Assembly (NCBI RefSeq): GCF_021130785.1
Contig: NC_060213.1
Span: 101,999,501-102,063,500, forward strand
DNA: 64,000 nt
Direction of reading: 5' to 3'
Source of the DNA: Homalodisca vitripennis
Taxonomy: Eukaryota > Arthropoda > Insecta > Hemiptera > Cicadellidae
The position numbers and the translations under genes are program-made. The notes below the pieces were generated by a model. It saw only the letters and a list, made by a program, of their open reading frames with translations. It was not told the origin of the DNA and did not search any database. Positions 11,768 to 22,059 of this stretch are shown in pieces; position 1 is the stretch's first letter, and every line of letters begins with the position of its first letter.

Positions 11768-12070
11768 GGAAAGAACTGTATAAAACTAACAAAAGCAGTG
11801 AAGGCTTATTGTTTTGCACCAGAAACCGAAAGAGATACACCAGAGTGTTACAGTTTGTTTGTGACTTAGGAACTAATTACGGCATTTCAAGAGATCCCCA
11901 TAGGAGCGATTCGACAGGATTGACTATGAGACAGGACTGACAGATATGATTGCAACTAGCCATTAGCGAGAGGAAATCAATCAGTCACCGAAAATTATCA
12001 CCTTAATCATTCTTTGATGTAGTTAGTACTACAGTGCTGGTACGTTATCACAAATCCGATGAGCACTCAA
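11768..12070. repeat. Conserved ~290-bp non-coding block, copy in unit A
   Basis: The same block occurs at 56198-56470 (B), about 30450-30710 (C) and about 39630-39910 (D). Shared landmarks are CCATAGGAGCGA (A, B, D), GACAGA.ATGATTGCAAC, GCGAGAGG.AATCAATCAGTCAC, and an AATCACC.TAATCATT.CTTTGAT tail. It contains stops in different places in each unit and no shared reading frame, so it is probably non-coding. It is among the best preserved parts of the diverged units. Confidence 0.75.
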
Positions 12071-12463
12071 TATGCATCACTTTGTAACGCGGCAAAAAAG
12101 TGACGTACACAGGTGGCACTCTGTTAATTATTAGAGACGTCCAATAGTATTCCAATTTCATCTGTGTTTTAACCATTGAATCCAATCATTACTTATATTC
12201 CTCAATTAATTTTATTACACGCTACCTTAGCTGCAAGATCACAAAATTTCTTGGGTTAAGAGATTTTGCTAGCCCTCAAAGATGAAGAATAAGAAGAAGT
12301 GTATATTATTATGAAATATATATTTCAGTTAAGAGCACCCACCCGCCTTCTTTTATCCATCCCGAACTATTTAGTATTGTCGAAAGCTTACACTGTAGGA
12401 CTGACAATAGTGATACTTTCGTAGCATTTTGGGTTATTTGGTATCATTAGTATTAGTGTGATG

Positions 12464-13040
12464 CTGTTAATGATACAGCAATATTTTATCTACCCACACC
12501 ACTGACTGTGACCTGCCACTGTCAAAATATAAAGTGGGTTTGACCTGTGACAAGAGAAGCAATCAGAGCGCCTCAAAGACTGACGAGCCACTACATTTCT
12601 GTTACAGCCAGCTCAGCTTTATTAGTCTATGTTACTGTTGATGACACAGCAATATTGACTCTTGTCTCAACTACTGACTGAGACCTGACACTGTCCAAAG
12701 ATAAAGTGGGTTTGGTCTGCGACAAGAGAAGCAATCAGAGCGCCTCAAAGACTTACTAGCCACAAATTCTCTGTGAAAGCCAGCCCAGTTTTATTAGTGT
12801 ATGATTCTGTTGATAACACAGCAATATTGCTTCATGCAAAAACTACTGGCTTTTACCTGACACTGTCCAAAGATAAAGTGGGCTTGGTCTGCGACAAGAG
12901 AAGCAATCAGAGCGCCTCAAAGACTTACGAGCCACTAAATGTCTGTAGCACCCAGCCAAGCTTTATTAGTTTATGATACTCTTGATGACACATCAATATT
13001 GCCTCTTGCTACAAACAACTGCCTGTAACAGGCAGAAACT
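12464..13040. repeat. Tandem array of a ~172-bp satellite, about 3.3 monomers, copy A
   Basis: The anchor CAGCAATATT recurs at 12477, 12647 and 12819, with CATCAATATT at 12991, giving spacings of 170, 172 and 172. The most constant part is GACAAGAGAAGCAATCAGAG followed by CGCCTCAAAGACT. Open frames inside the array exist only because of the repeat. A single inverted relative sits at 34087-34290. Confidence 0.95.
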
Positions 13041-15327
13041 TAGCTTTACTTGTAAAGCCATTGGAATTATATCAGAGTAGGGTAGTAGTAAACAATATTA
13101 ATACAAACATGATTTGTGCATGTTTATTGGTCCAACACCCACTATAAACTTATTATTATTAGTAAAAATTAGTATAAAATGTAAAAATTCAAAAAAATAC
13201 AACGATATATCTATGCAAAATAATTAAATCTGAGTAAAAAGAATTGATAAAATAACTCAGTTTTGGTCCGTGATAGCTGTTTAAAATGCGTAATTTTGAC
13301 ATTTTAAAGCGTAATTTAAAGCAAGTAATTTTGGACTACCGTGTAAATAAAGTTTGAATACTGTGAAAAATGAATATTTCAAATTGTTTTTGACATAATA
13401 TGAAATGAGAGATCTTTTTAATTTTTAGCTACGAGCTATTTAGTTATTTATTGGTATCCGACCCTAAGCAACAGTAGTGACGCGATTTTTCAGCCTGAAT
13501 AAATGTAGGTACTACTTTGAGTATAACTTATTAATGCTTGACTGTTCAATACATAACAGAGTGTTTAAATAACCTTTCAATTAAAACAAACGTTCCACCT
13601 ACACATATTTCAATTAGGCAATGCACATTTAATAAATTTAGTTTTAAAGCTTTTAAATGAAACTCAGTAGGCCTACTATTTTATTAAGTTTCCAATTTAT
13701 TACATAATTTATAATCTTTTATAGTTCGAAGTGTTGAGAACGAAAACTATTAGACGGATAAATTGTGTGATTTTCTAGTTTTTAGCGTGTTAGTTCACTC
13801 CATAAGAGAATACATATTAAGGACGTTGATAAGGTTACAAAGCTTCTCACAGCTGATTATATTTGAATTGTGTAACAAAATGTTTCACGTCATATTCTCG
13901 TTGTCAGTAGAAGATTTACATTTTCTTCTCACCGAAACATGTTATTTGTTTCCAGTTATAAATTACTATTAACATATACTATTACATTCCGGTCTAGTAA
14001 TAAAACGTGATAATAAAGCTCAATATACAACTACAGACCTAGGAAACTGAATCTATCAAAGAGCTCTGAGATTGACTTAATTACCAGCTGTGTGTGGGTG
14101 TATCGTTACTAGCATTAATGGATCTCTGCTATGAGAACAAATGAAAATTTTTTAATTCGTATGCCAAGTATTATCGGTGGATATTCTCATATCGTGAACA
14201 CATTTTAATTGAAAATTCCTCATTTAATATTTACTTATCGAATGAAATTATTTTATTTTTGTGGAATCTCGTATACTTAGAAGAAAAGCTGTATACACTT
14301 TTCTTCTTAGTATACGAGGTTATTATACATAGTATACATACTGTTATTATTCACAATTCAAAGATCGCATCAATGTTGACCTCTAGAAAGAGCTTTGTTA
14401 TTTTAACAGAAAAGACTTGATTGCGAGATATGTATAGTTTGTATCGTCTGTAGGTGAGTCTGGTTCGCTTCTTAAAGTCTATAAAACCTATTTTTAGTTT
14501 CTATTTTATATATAATTTTGAATAGATGAAGGGATGCTATATGTTTATTTGCAATGAAAATAAAAATGAAGAATTAATTTTAACATTTCTTAATTACCAC
14601 GGTATACCACAAAACAATCACTATTGTATATACTTAAAACATAAAATGCGTTACCCTAATTACTGAAAAATTCTCAAATTTTTTAAATATATAGTACACT
14701 AGAACCCTCAGCCCTTGAAAACCACATAGGATTTCTTGAATGTAAATATTATTTATTCCTCCGTCGTTCATAAACAGCACCTGAAAATCTTGATTTGGCT
14801 ACAAACAATCCACAAACTCTCTGTAAGTAGCAAGTTTTACTTCTTAATTTTATTTCTCAAAGCCCTGCTTAAAAACGTGTAAGATAACTTAAAGAAAATA
14901 TTTCTCTAAGTACATGCGCATTAAGTGTTAATTTGTAAGTTATATTCATGCTTTTAGTTTTTATAGACACAGCGTTTTAAGACAAGAAAATCAACAGCAT
15001 GCATATAATTATTACAAGGCACTGCACTTTTAGAGACTTGAAGTCATAATTATACCAATTTTATAAGCCGATTAAAGTTTTACTAAGTTTGAAAGTGCCT
15101 CAATGTGTATGGTTATATTATTTTTCTACCATTGTAAAGATATCAAGACTGTTTTCACATTATTACTCACCGTTGTGCTCTTTAGTCTCAACAAGAACAG
15201 TTCTACAATCCATACAATAAGTTTAGCTATGACATAAAAATAAGAAACAGTTAATAAATGGCCCAGGTTGCTAAGGTTATCAGGTCACTTAATACACATG
15301 GTATTATAAAAATCCAAAGATATCCCC
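13041..15327. other. Non-coding part of unit A
   Basis: No gene recognised. The portion 13830-14125 matches unit D at 44940-45250, including the AGAGCTCTGAGATTG landmark. It contains the palindrome at 14265-14321. Confidence 0.65.
14265..14321. repeat. Shortened palindrome, copy A
   Basis: Inverted arms around AAGAAAAG/CTTTTCTTCTTAGTATACGAGG. Compared with copy B (61254-61323), about 14 bases of the centre are missing here, so the stem is shorter. Confidence 0.85.
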
Positions 15328-15780
15328 TTAAGGGAGATGGACGTCCCTATCTCGCCTATGTTAAATTGGTAATATAAATGCCCCATTATCTCAGGAAGTA
15401 TATAAGGTAGACAGCTAAGATTTTAACGTAGAATTGTGGGCCTAAATTATACATACACCCTACCAATTTTATCTAAATCACTCAAAAACGTACTGTAAAA
15501 AATGTTTTTTTTCCTAAAAAAAATTCAAATTAAAAAAAAAAAAAAATCATTTTATATTTTCAAAGTTTTATTATTATATTTCAATAAAAGTGATAGGGAT
15601 TGTGTATTACATCATAAACTGCATGCTGTAAAAATTTCATTACTGTAGCTCTACTACTTTCTGAGATAATTGGTCATTTATAACAAACATTGCTTTTTCG
15701 GGAAACTCACAGAAACTGAAAGAAACAGGATTTTTCCGGACATTTGCCATCGTTCAGTGAAACAAGAAATCAGTAACACT

Positions 15781-15816
15781 ACGTTTCGAGATCTGCAATC
15801 TGATCTCTTCTTCAGG
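15781..15816 (-). ncRNA. Candidate hammerhead-ribozyme-like motif in the Penelope 3' region
   Basis: On the minus strand the sequence reads CTGAAGA, an extra A, stem strand GAGATC, an 8-base loop, complementary strand GATCTC, then GAAAC. This follows the hammerhead core order CUGANGA, stem II, GAAA, with one extra base before stem II. Penelope-like elements are known to carry such motifs. Stems I and III and a cleavage site were not clearly resolved, so activity is unproven. Confidence 0.35.
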
Positions 15817-16319
15817 TAAAGAACCTAACCCTAATACATAATTACAAACTAGGTTAAAATAAACAAATCTTACTAAAGCGTTGTGGCACGCCTAAGTCAG
15901 GAATCACAAGCTACATGTTGTTTGCCAACTTCACCAACTCTATAAACATGCACTTAATACAAAACTATACAAAACACTAATCATTAAAACTAAACTACGG
16001 AATACAGGTCACAATATGTCTTCACTCGTCTACTAACCACCTACGACTGACTAGAGGGAATAGCCAATGGTAATCGTGACGGCTGGCTAAAACAAGAAGG
16101 CGGAAATACAAGGGAAGGGGGACAGGAATGGGCCCTTTCGTTATTATTGGGTTCATGCGAGATGAACTTCTTAAAACTATATTGTGACTCCGCAGTGGTT
16201 TTATTCCAAATATCTGATCCGTTTGATACTTTTGGTTTTCTCTTTCGTTAATTTTTTAGAATTGGCAACCAAAGCGACCTAATCTCGACTGATGGTTGAC
16301 TGATTGGGTTGGTCTGCCA

Positions 16320-17200
16320 ATTTAATGTATGTTGCCTCAATTAATTTCCTTTTGAAGAAATGTGGTTCCCGATGTATTATGTGGGCTTCATCCCAATTCA
16401 TATGATGGTCTTCGGACCAACAATGGTGTGCAATTTTTGACTTTTCTGTGAGACCCTTTCTCGTGTTTTTTCTTTGTGTTCTTTATCCTTACGTTTAGTG
16501 GTCTTTTTGTCTCGCCTATGTATTCCCTATTGCAGCTACATTTTATACTGTAAAACACAGTTTTTTGGAATCCTGTGTGCCATTTTTTGGTTTTGTTTTT
16601 ACGAGACTTTGTCTAAGAGTGTTGTGTGTTTTAAACGCGGTTCTAATGTTGTAATTTCTACCTACTCTTCTAATTTTCTCCGATAATCCCGGCACATAAG
16701 GGATTGACATAAACGCAAATTTATCACAATTCTGTTTTTCTGACTCAGGAATGATTTTTCTGGGTTGTTTGCACTTATTAATGACTAATTGAGGGTATCC
16801 ATTGCTTCTGAGATCCGATTTCAATTTTCTTAAATTCTTCTTTTAGTCCATCTTTATCTGAGCACAAGCTCTTTGCTCTATCAAACAACCGAGTAGGCTA
16901 CTCCTTCTTTTGACCAGATTTTTGATGGTTGGATTGATAATTTAAATATTTTCCTGTGTGTGTTATCTTTTGAAAAACAGTTGTCTTAAGGACATCCCTA
17001 TCTCTTAATACACACACATCCAAAAAGGGAAGCTTGTTTTGGACTTCCACTTCCATTGTGAGGCTGATGGAAGGAGAAATACTATTAATGTGATTCAAAA
17101 CATTATTAAATTCAATGTCTCCATGAGAAAAAATAACAAAGGTATCTTTGTGACGCTGTTTCTTTCACAATCCTTCCATCGTCAAAAAATAATCTTCAAT
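16320..17200 (-). pseudogene. Penelope-like reverse transcriptase/GIY-YIG pseudogene, copy A
   Basis: On the minus strand, about 17150-16890 encodes the end of a reverse transcriptase: FVIFSHGDIEFNNVLNHINS, then LTMEVEVQNKLPFLDVCVLR and THTGKYLNYQSNHQ, matching the family's LPFLDV and KPTHTGRYL region. Next, about 16890-16680 contains an LFDRAKSLCSD and LRSNGYP region. Then, about 16590-16400, comes the GIY-YIG domain with CVYSIKCSCNREYIGET, including the C.C motif seen in Penelope nucleases. The frame is broken by small indels, many in homopolymers, so this copy is not translatable as written. The corresponding domain in copy B is open over 64 codons. Confidence 0.75.
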
Positions 17201-17264
17201 CACGGAAACTGTAAAAAATTCAACAAAAAAACAAGCTGATTATGAAAAATGAGTTTAATTTACC

Positions 17265-19055
17265 TTAAAACATCCCAGGGTTGTAGTCTGTGTCATCCTG
17301 GTTTACTTCTTCATCTTGCTTTTTTCTTCTTTAACATCCTAGCATGTTTTCTTGCAATTTTCTTGACGGGCTGGTTTGCTTTCTCTGCTTTTTAAAACAC
17401 GCTGGAAATCTAGCTTACTAAGGATGTCAGCGCAGTTTTTTCCCAGGATTTATACCCATTTTCTCTAACACCTTAACCCTAGCCTTATTTCCTTCATTGT
17501 AAGTCATCACAGCATCATATGTGCCACACTCTAGAGTTTTCAACCCTATACAAAATTTTGCCTTCGGAATTCTCGTCCATAAAACTGAATTGAAATTCTC
17601 GTTGACATTTTGAGTTTTCACATGAAGACATTTCTTCAGAAGTTGAGGTTTAGCTAGATGCTGATAAGTTGGCTTGATTACATCAATCACTGCTCGGTCC
17701 AAGGAATTGTTGTGGTCATAGGTTTAGGTTAGGTACATCAAGTGCTTGCAAATACTTACACCACGATTTATCACAGAGGTTGTGTGTTGCGGTTTTGAAT
17801 TTTGTAGAAGCTTTATGGAAGAATGTCGCCCCACACATCTCTTTTCATGCTATCTTTTTTGTTTTATTCCTTCTTATTGCTTGTCCATAGTAAAATTTGT
17901 AAAGATTCAATTGCAGAATCATTCAACCTACCTTTCCTTCCACCCAAAGCTTTGCCATCTTCAAGTTTTTTTCCCCGAAATCACGTCGCAATTTTCTCAG
18001 CCAAGACCTCATCCTCTTTTGGACATGGCCAACCCATTCCAATTTTCCAATTATAAAATCATCACCATAAGGCTTTGAATTCTAAGACTTTATGAAACCC
18101 CTTCAAATCACCGTCCCCCAAGTAATATTATTGCTCGGACATTCCTCGATGCCTCAGATCGGGCGAAAACTTTGAGGGCACCTGCTACTTCCATGCTTCC
18201 ACTCGCTCCAGTAAAATATTTACATTAATGGGAGAATTTACTTTTTGTAGCACATGAGTGACAGTATTTTGTAAGTACTTCTACATCTATTATCTTACTG
18301 GTATCTATACTTGGAAACAGAAATAACTCCATTGAGTGACGTATGCCCCCTTTATTGCCACGTTCCGTCAATCCCTACGCTAAGATCACGACTAGGTAGG
18401 CCTACTTCATCTTCATTTTCTGTGCAAAGATTTAGGCTTACAGACTCCTCAGTTGCTGAAATCATTGTTTCAGTGGCTACTTCTTTTAGAGGTATTCAGT
18501 AGTACATCATTGTATCTTGAAAATTTTTCTGGTAGGTTATGTAGATTTAGCAGCCCGAACAACGGTTCACTACTAACACTCCCCTTTGCCTATGGCTCTG
18601 AGGCCGTATACACATCTAATGTTTATGTCAAAGAATTTATTTGTACTGTCTGAAGTGTAAAAAGGAAACTTAGAGTCACAAAAAATTACAAGAGAGATAA
18701 CTAAATTGCATGCCAGACCCTTCCTAAGAGAAACATTTTCTTCCACGTAAAGTGTTTCTGAATTTTTTAACAATTTTTTGCAGACACAACATTGCATTAT
18801 AGCAGAAGACAAAATGTTTATACTTACTATAACATTACTATTACCCTCACTATCATCTAAAACAGTCTCTGCAAGTTTCCGTTTAGATACTGAAATAGGA
18901 TTGCTAACTAGGCCTACTTCACTGTCTAATTTAGAGCAATTAGCATCTGCAGAAACTCTGTCACTGTCACTAGTACTAGGCCTAGGATTATCACTTGTGT
19001 GTGCTACACAATCTAAGCCTACAACACGGTTTGATTTTTGAAAACTGGTTGCCAC
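17265..19055 (-). pseudogene. Mutator/Kolobok-like transposase, frameshifted
   Basis: The minus-strand start MATSFQKSNRVVGLDC at 19055 opens a 160-codon frame containing a zinc-binding CCVCKKLL region, ENVSLRKGLA, and a DINIRCVYGLRAIGKG segment, all typical of the N-terminus of insect Mutator-like transposases. Farther on come SLNGVISVSSIDTSKIIDVE (about 18340-18280), an SGSMEVAGALKVFARSEASR region, and an LGDGD-like catalytic motif near 18110 that needs one base removed. An open 91-codon C-terminal piece (17427-17702) has CLHVKTQNVNENFNSVLWTR, TYDAVMTYNEGN and KMGINPG. The protein ends DYNPGMF with a stop at 17265-17267. Total span is about 597 codons, close to a full-length protein. Several frameshifts and stops in the middle make it inactive as written. 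Confidence 0.75.
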
Positions 19056-19474
19056 GGAAACTTCGTTTTCTCCACAGTTTCTTACTTTTGGTCATCTTGA
19101 ATGAGCTATAACTTACTAACTTTCAAAAATAACCAAAACAAACAAACAAATGTAAATGAATCACCAAAACTAAGTTTATTTGGTCTGCTAATAACAGCTG
19201 TCAATAACAACTACAGAAAAAAGTCACAGACCTAAAAAATATAAATGCTGTTACAACAGAATTGTGTACTAATACCAGTGAATCAACTTTGGTTTGCAAG
19301 GACCAAGATCCAATAAAAATTGTCTTGTAGTGAGTTTTATGGTTGTGCACGATTTTGGAGATTCAAAATAAATACATACATACACAATTAGCATACCAAA
19401 TTGTTCATAAAACTCCTAATAATAATAATATGCAATAAAAAATTATATTTTTTTTGACGTCCATCTCCCCTTAA

Positions 19475-20654
19475 AATAAGATAGCTCAATGAAGCTAAAA
19501 TATCTATACGATCATAAGATATGACGATCTTACAACATTCTTAAATAATAATAAACTTTTAAAAAGTAAGACTCTTGGGCATTTGATTGAAAACTTAAGA
19601 CTATAAAACTATAAATATATATTACTGTTTCCTTTTTATTATCAATTACTATTCTTAGAGAGGAGAACACATGCTATACATTCACATTTTTATATAGTAT
19701 TCATTCACATTTTTAAAATCATTTATATACAAATTGTAGAGTTAAGTCCTAGAGTACGATTTTTTAGTATCCTTTAATGTATTCAGAGTAGATAAAAATA
19801 AACAGAGAAAAATACATAAAAAGCCCTACTATAACTAACTACAAAACTGACCTAAAATAATAAAAATTACAATGCCAAATCAGAATTTTCATTTCTTCCG
19901 GTGAATTGTACCATCTAAAATACAGATTTTGATATAAATATATAAATTTTTTATGAAACACTAGGAACTCTATAAACGTATATTTTTCAATTAACTTATT
20001 TAATGACAAATGCATATTTATGTACTTATGCCAAAGTACATTTATTATGAATGCATTATTCATTAGATCAGTTATGTTGTTCAAAAGAGTAGAAAGAATA
20101 AATATTTATGTATATACATACATTCATAAAACACACATTACAGACACTATACAGTAGTAGACACAGCATACATACATATACGCGCATAGCGGAGTAGATT
20201 GAGTAGAAAGGTTACTTTTAGTTAAAAACTATAGTTGTATGTAATCTTAGTTTCAGATTTTTTCTTTTAAAGGATGAAGAGTTTAAATATGCATCTAAAC
20301 TTAAATATTTTCACGTTTATCTTCAAATACAACAAACAAATGTGTTTTTATATACTGATTTACTTTTAAATATTCAACTGATAATCCCCACCATGAAGAT
20401 TTAATAATTTCATACATTTTTTTACCATTATATTTCATTTCGTATTACTTCAGATAATATATAATTTAATTCTGTCAATATTTATGATTGTCTAGTCATG
20501 CTGTATAATAATACTTTAAATATAACGAATGGTGCATTATTTTTATAATGCCTAATTCATTAAAGTAATTATCAGTACGTAGTGTTTTTAATTTTTTAAA
20601 CTATTTAAAGCCTCGATGTTGGTATAAGTTGCTGCATATGTAATAATATGTCCA
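19475..20654. other. Non-coding spacer after the TTAA element
   Basis: AT-rich, with no gene, repeat or RNA recognised. It should correspond to sequence following copy B beyond the window end, which cannot be checked here. Confidence 0.5.
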
Positions 20655-20806
20655 CAGTGAAGATGCTCAGCCTGAAGTGACAGAGACTTCACATTCGTGT
20701 ACGTGACTGCCATATTGTATAGCACTTCTCACTGTTAATGCCCATCTGCTGTCAAGTGTGTGATGGCTCGTAAAATATAGGCAAATATAACTCGTTAACG
20801 AGGGCC
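20655..20806. repeat. Unit-boundary marker block, first copy
   Basis: It matches 46021-46170 at roughly 70% with a core of near identity: CACTGTTAATGCCC, then TGTCAAGTGTGTGATGGCTC followed by GTAAA, and ACTCGTTAA downstream. One copy precedes unit C and the other precedes copy B, so it probably belongs to the end of each unit. An independent dispersed repeat is possible. Confidence 0.65.
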
Positions 20807-22059
20807 ATTTCTGTTTATTCACACATCATTCTTTGTAATGCTTTTTGTGTTGTTAAATTGTGGGTGCTCAAAATCACATATTACATTATGTTCTATAAAG
20901 TTTCGTGTTAAATGTTATCTCATTGTTTAAATAATAAAATTCCACAATTCATGTCACCATGATATTATGTTAAATATTGTGCGATAGTTAGGCTTTACGT
21001 GTTAATATGTCACATGTTAAAAACCTCTTACAATTGCACCAAATGTGCTTGAAAATGTATTTATTCTAGCAATTTCTCATTTCCATCATGGTTATAAGAA
21101 AATACTCAGCTAATGTCTCATAGACTGACATGCAACACAAACGATCTAAGTTATCATCGTTTATAAGTGTAGCTTTATGCACAGGTTCAATTATGCAGGT
21201 TAGTTCGTTTTCTATATATCATGCGTACACACAAACAGAAATTAAATTTCGTTAGTTCAAGTTGTAGTTAGTTAAATTCTAGTTTTTAAGGGTGTAGTTA
21301 TTAAGATTTTCTTCGGAATTATACTTAATTCAACGTTTGCTTAGATTCCGCTTTCAAAACATATTAAATTTCTTTTCGGTTACATTTTATTACATTATGT
21401 TCAATATGGTAACTTTGAAATACTCTAAAATTTTAATTGAAAAATATAAAAATAATTCATAACAGCAATTATAAATATAAAAATTACTAGTTTTTTTAAA
21501 TGTTGGATCTGTTATTTCGATGAAGACACTTTAATATAAATTTTGCCTATATTTAAATTATAAATGTCATGATGCACTATGAATATGGACTGAAATGAAA
21601 ATAACACCTTTATTTTTTTATATATTCTTTTAAAATAGTCTGATATATTGCTTTGCAAATTGTTCATGAATATTCTGTTGTCATACGTAGTGTATTAAAT
21701 ACTAATGCATGCAACCTCTTTAGTCAAAATTATATTACAGGGTAGTAAATGACAGTACATTTTCCACACTATTATTTATTACCAATTTCTGCAACAATTC
21801 AGCATATGTTAAGAAACTTTTATTGGAGTGAGTACTATTTTTCGAGGGACAAAGTAGTCCTGATTGGTCGAATTATGCCTCTTTTTTTTTAACACAGTCT
21901 GCATTTTAATATACATTTTAGGGCATATTTAACACCGTGTTAACACACAAAAGTTTATTAAATAATTAAGTACATTTATTGAAGTGGTTCTAAGCCTCTG
22001 TACTAAATGTGTGATACAACCACATGAATTGAACATATTAACTTGGACTATAAAAGAAT
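20807..22059. other. Non-coding spacer before unit C homology
   Basis: AT-rich, no gene recognised. It probably corresponds to the start of the repeated unit but is too diverged to align by eye. Confidence 0.4.

Larger units (their letters stand above)
1..16985. repeat. Long direct repeat, copy A
   Basis: The first base of the window matches position 48787 and the match runs collinearly until the window ends (64000 pairs with about 16985). Identity by eye is near 96% in the first 350 bases and over 99% around 7.6-10.5 kb. A-specific material is most of the transposon at 3561-7579 and about 1 kb at 10566-11567. The left boundary is not visible because the window begins inside the repeat. It could be a true duplication or a second haplotype. 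Confidence 0.95.
15720..17240 (-). mobile_element. 5'-truncated Penelope-like retroelement nested in the TTAA transposon
   Basis: The order on the minus strand is reverse transcriptase C-terminal region, a linker, a GIY-YIG endonuclease domain, then a 3' region with a hammerhead-like motif. This architecture is specific to Penelope-like elements. The upstream (N-terminal) half of the reverse transcriptase is missing: the homology starts abruptly at about 17240, only 25 bases from the stop codon of the host transposase. Incomplete 5' ends are typical of target-primed reverse transcription. Exact boundaries are approximate. Confidence 0.75.
15332..19470 (-). mobile_element. Mutator/Kolobok-type DNA transposon with TTAA target duplication, host of a nested retroelement
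   Basis: The ends are short inverted repeats GGGGAGATGGACGTC; the first G is lost at the left end of copy A but present in B. Both sides are bounded by TTAA (15328-15331 and 19471-19474), which I read as the target-site duplication. The interior codes on the minus strand for a Mutator-like transposase (PF20700-type by motif recall). TTAA duplications are known for Kolobok and piggyBac elements. The protein motifs favour a Kolobok/Mutator relative over piggyBac. A Penelope-like element is inserted between the transposase stop codon and the left end. Confidence 0.7.

Noticed and set aside
12773..12976. Open frame identical in A and B (also 59756-59959)
   Set aside because: It lies within the 172-bp tandem satellite. 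Neighbouring monomers do not keep the frame.
13763..13972. Open frame of 69 codons conserved in B
   Set aside because: It is shortened in B by a one-base change and not kept in unit D at 44940-45250, and it has no recognisable domain.
15328..15345. Assignment of the TTAA element to piggyBac
   Set aside because: TTAA alone fits, but the encoded protein has Mutator-like motifs and none of the piggyBac DDD motifs.
16474..16686. Plus-strand open frames over the Penelope-like element and those at 17746-18502
   Set aside because: They are antisense to clear minus-strand transposon coding sequence.
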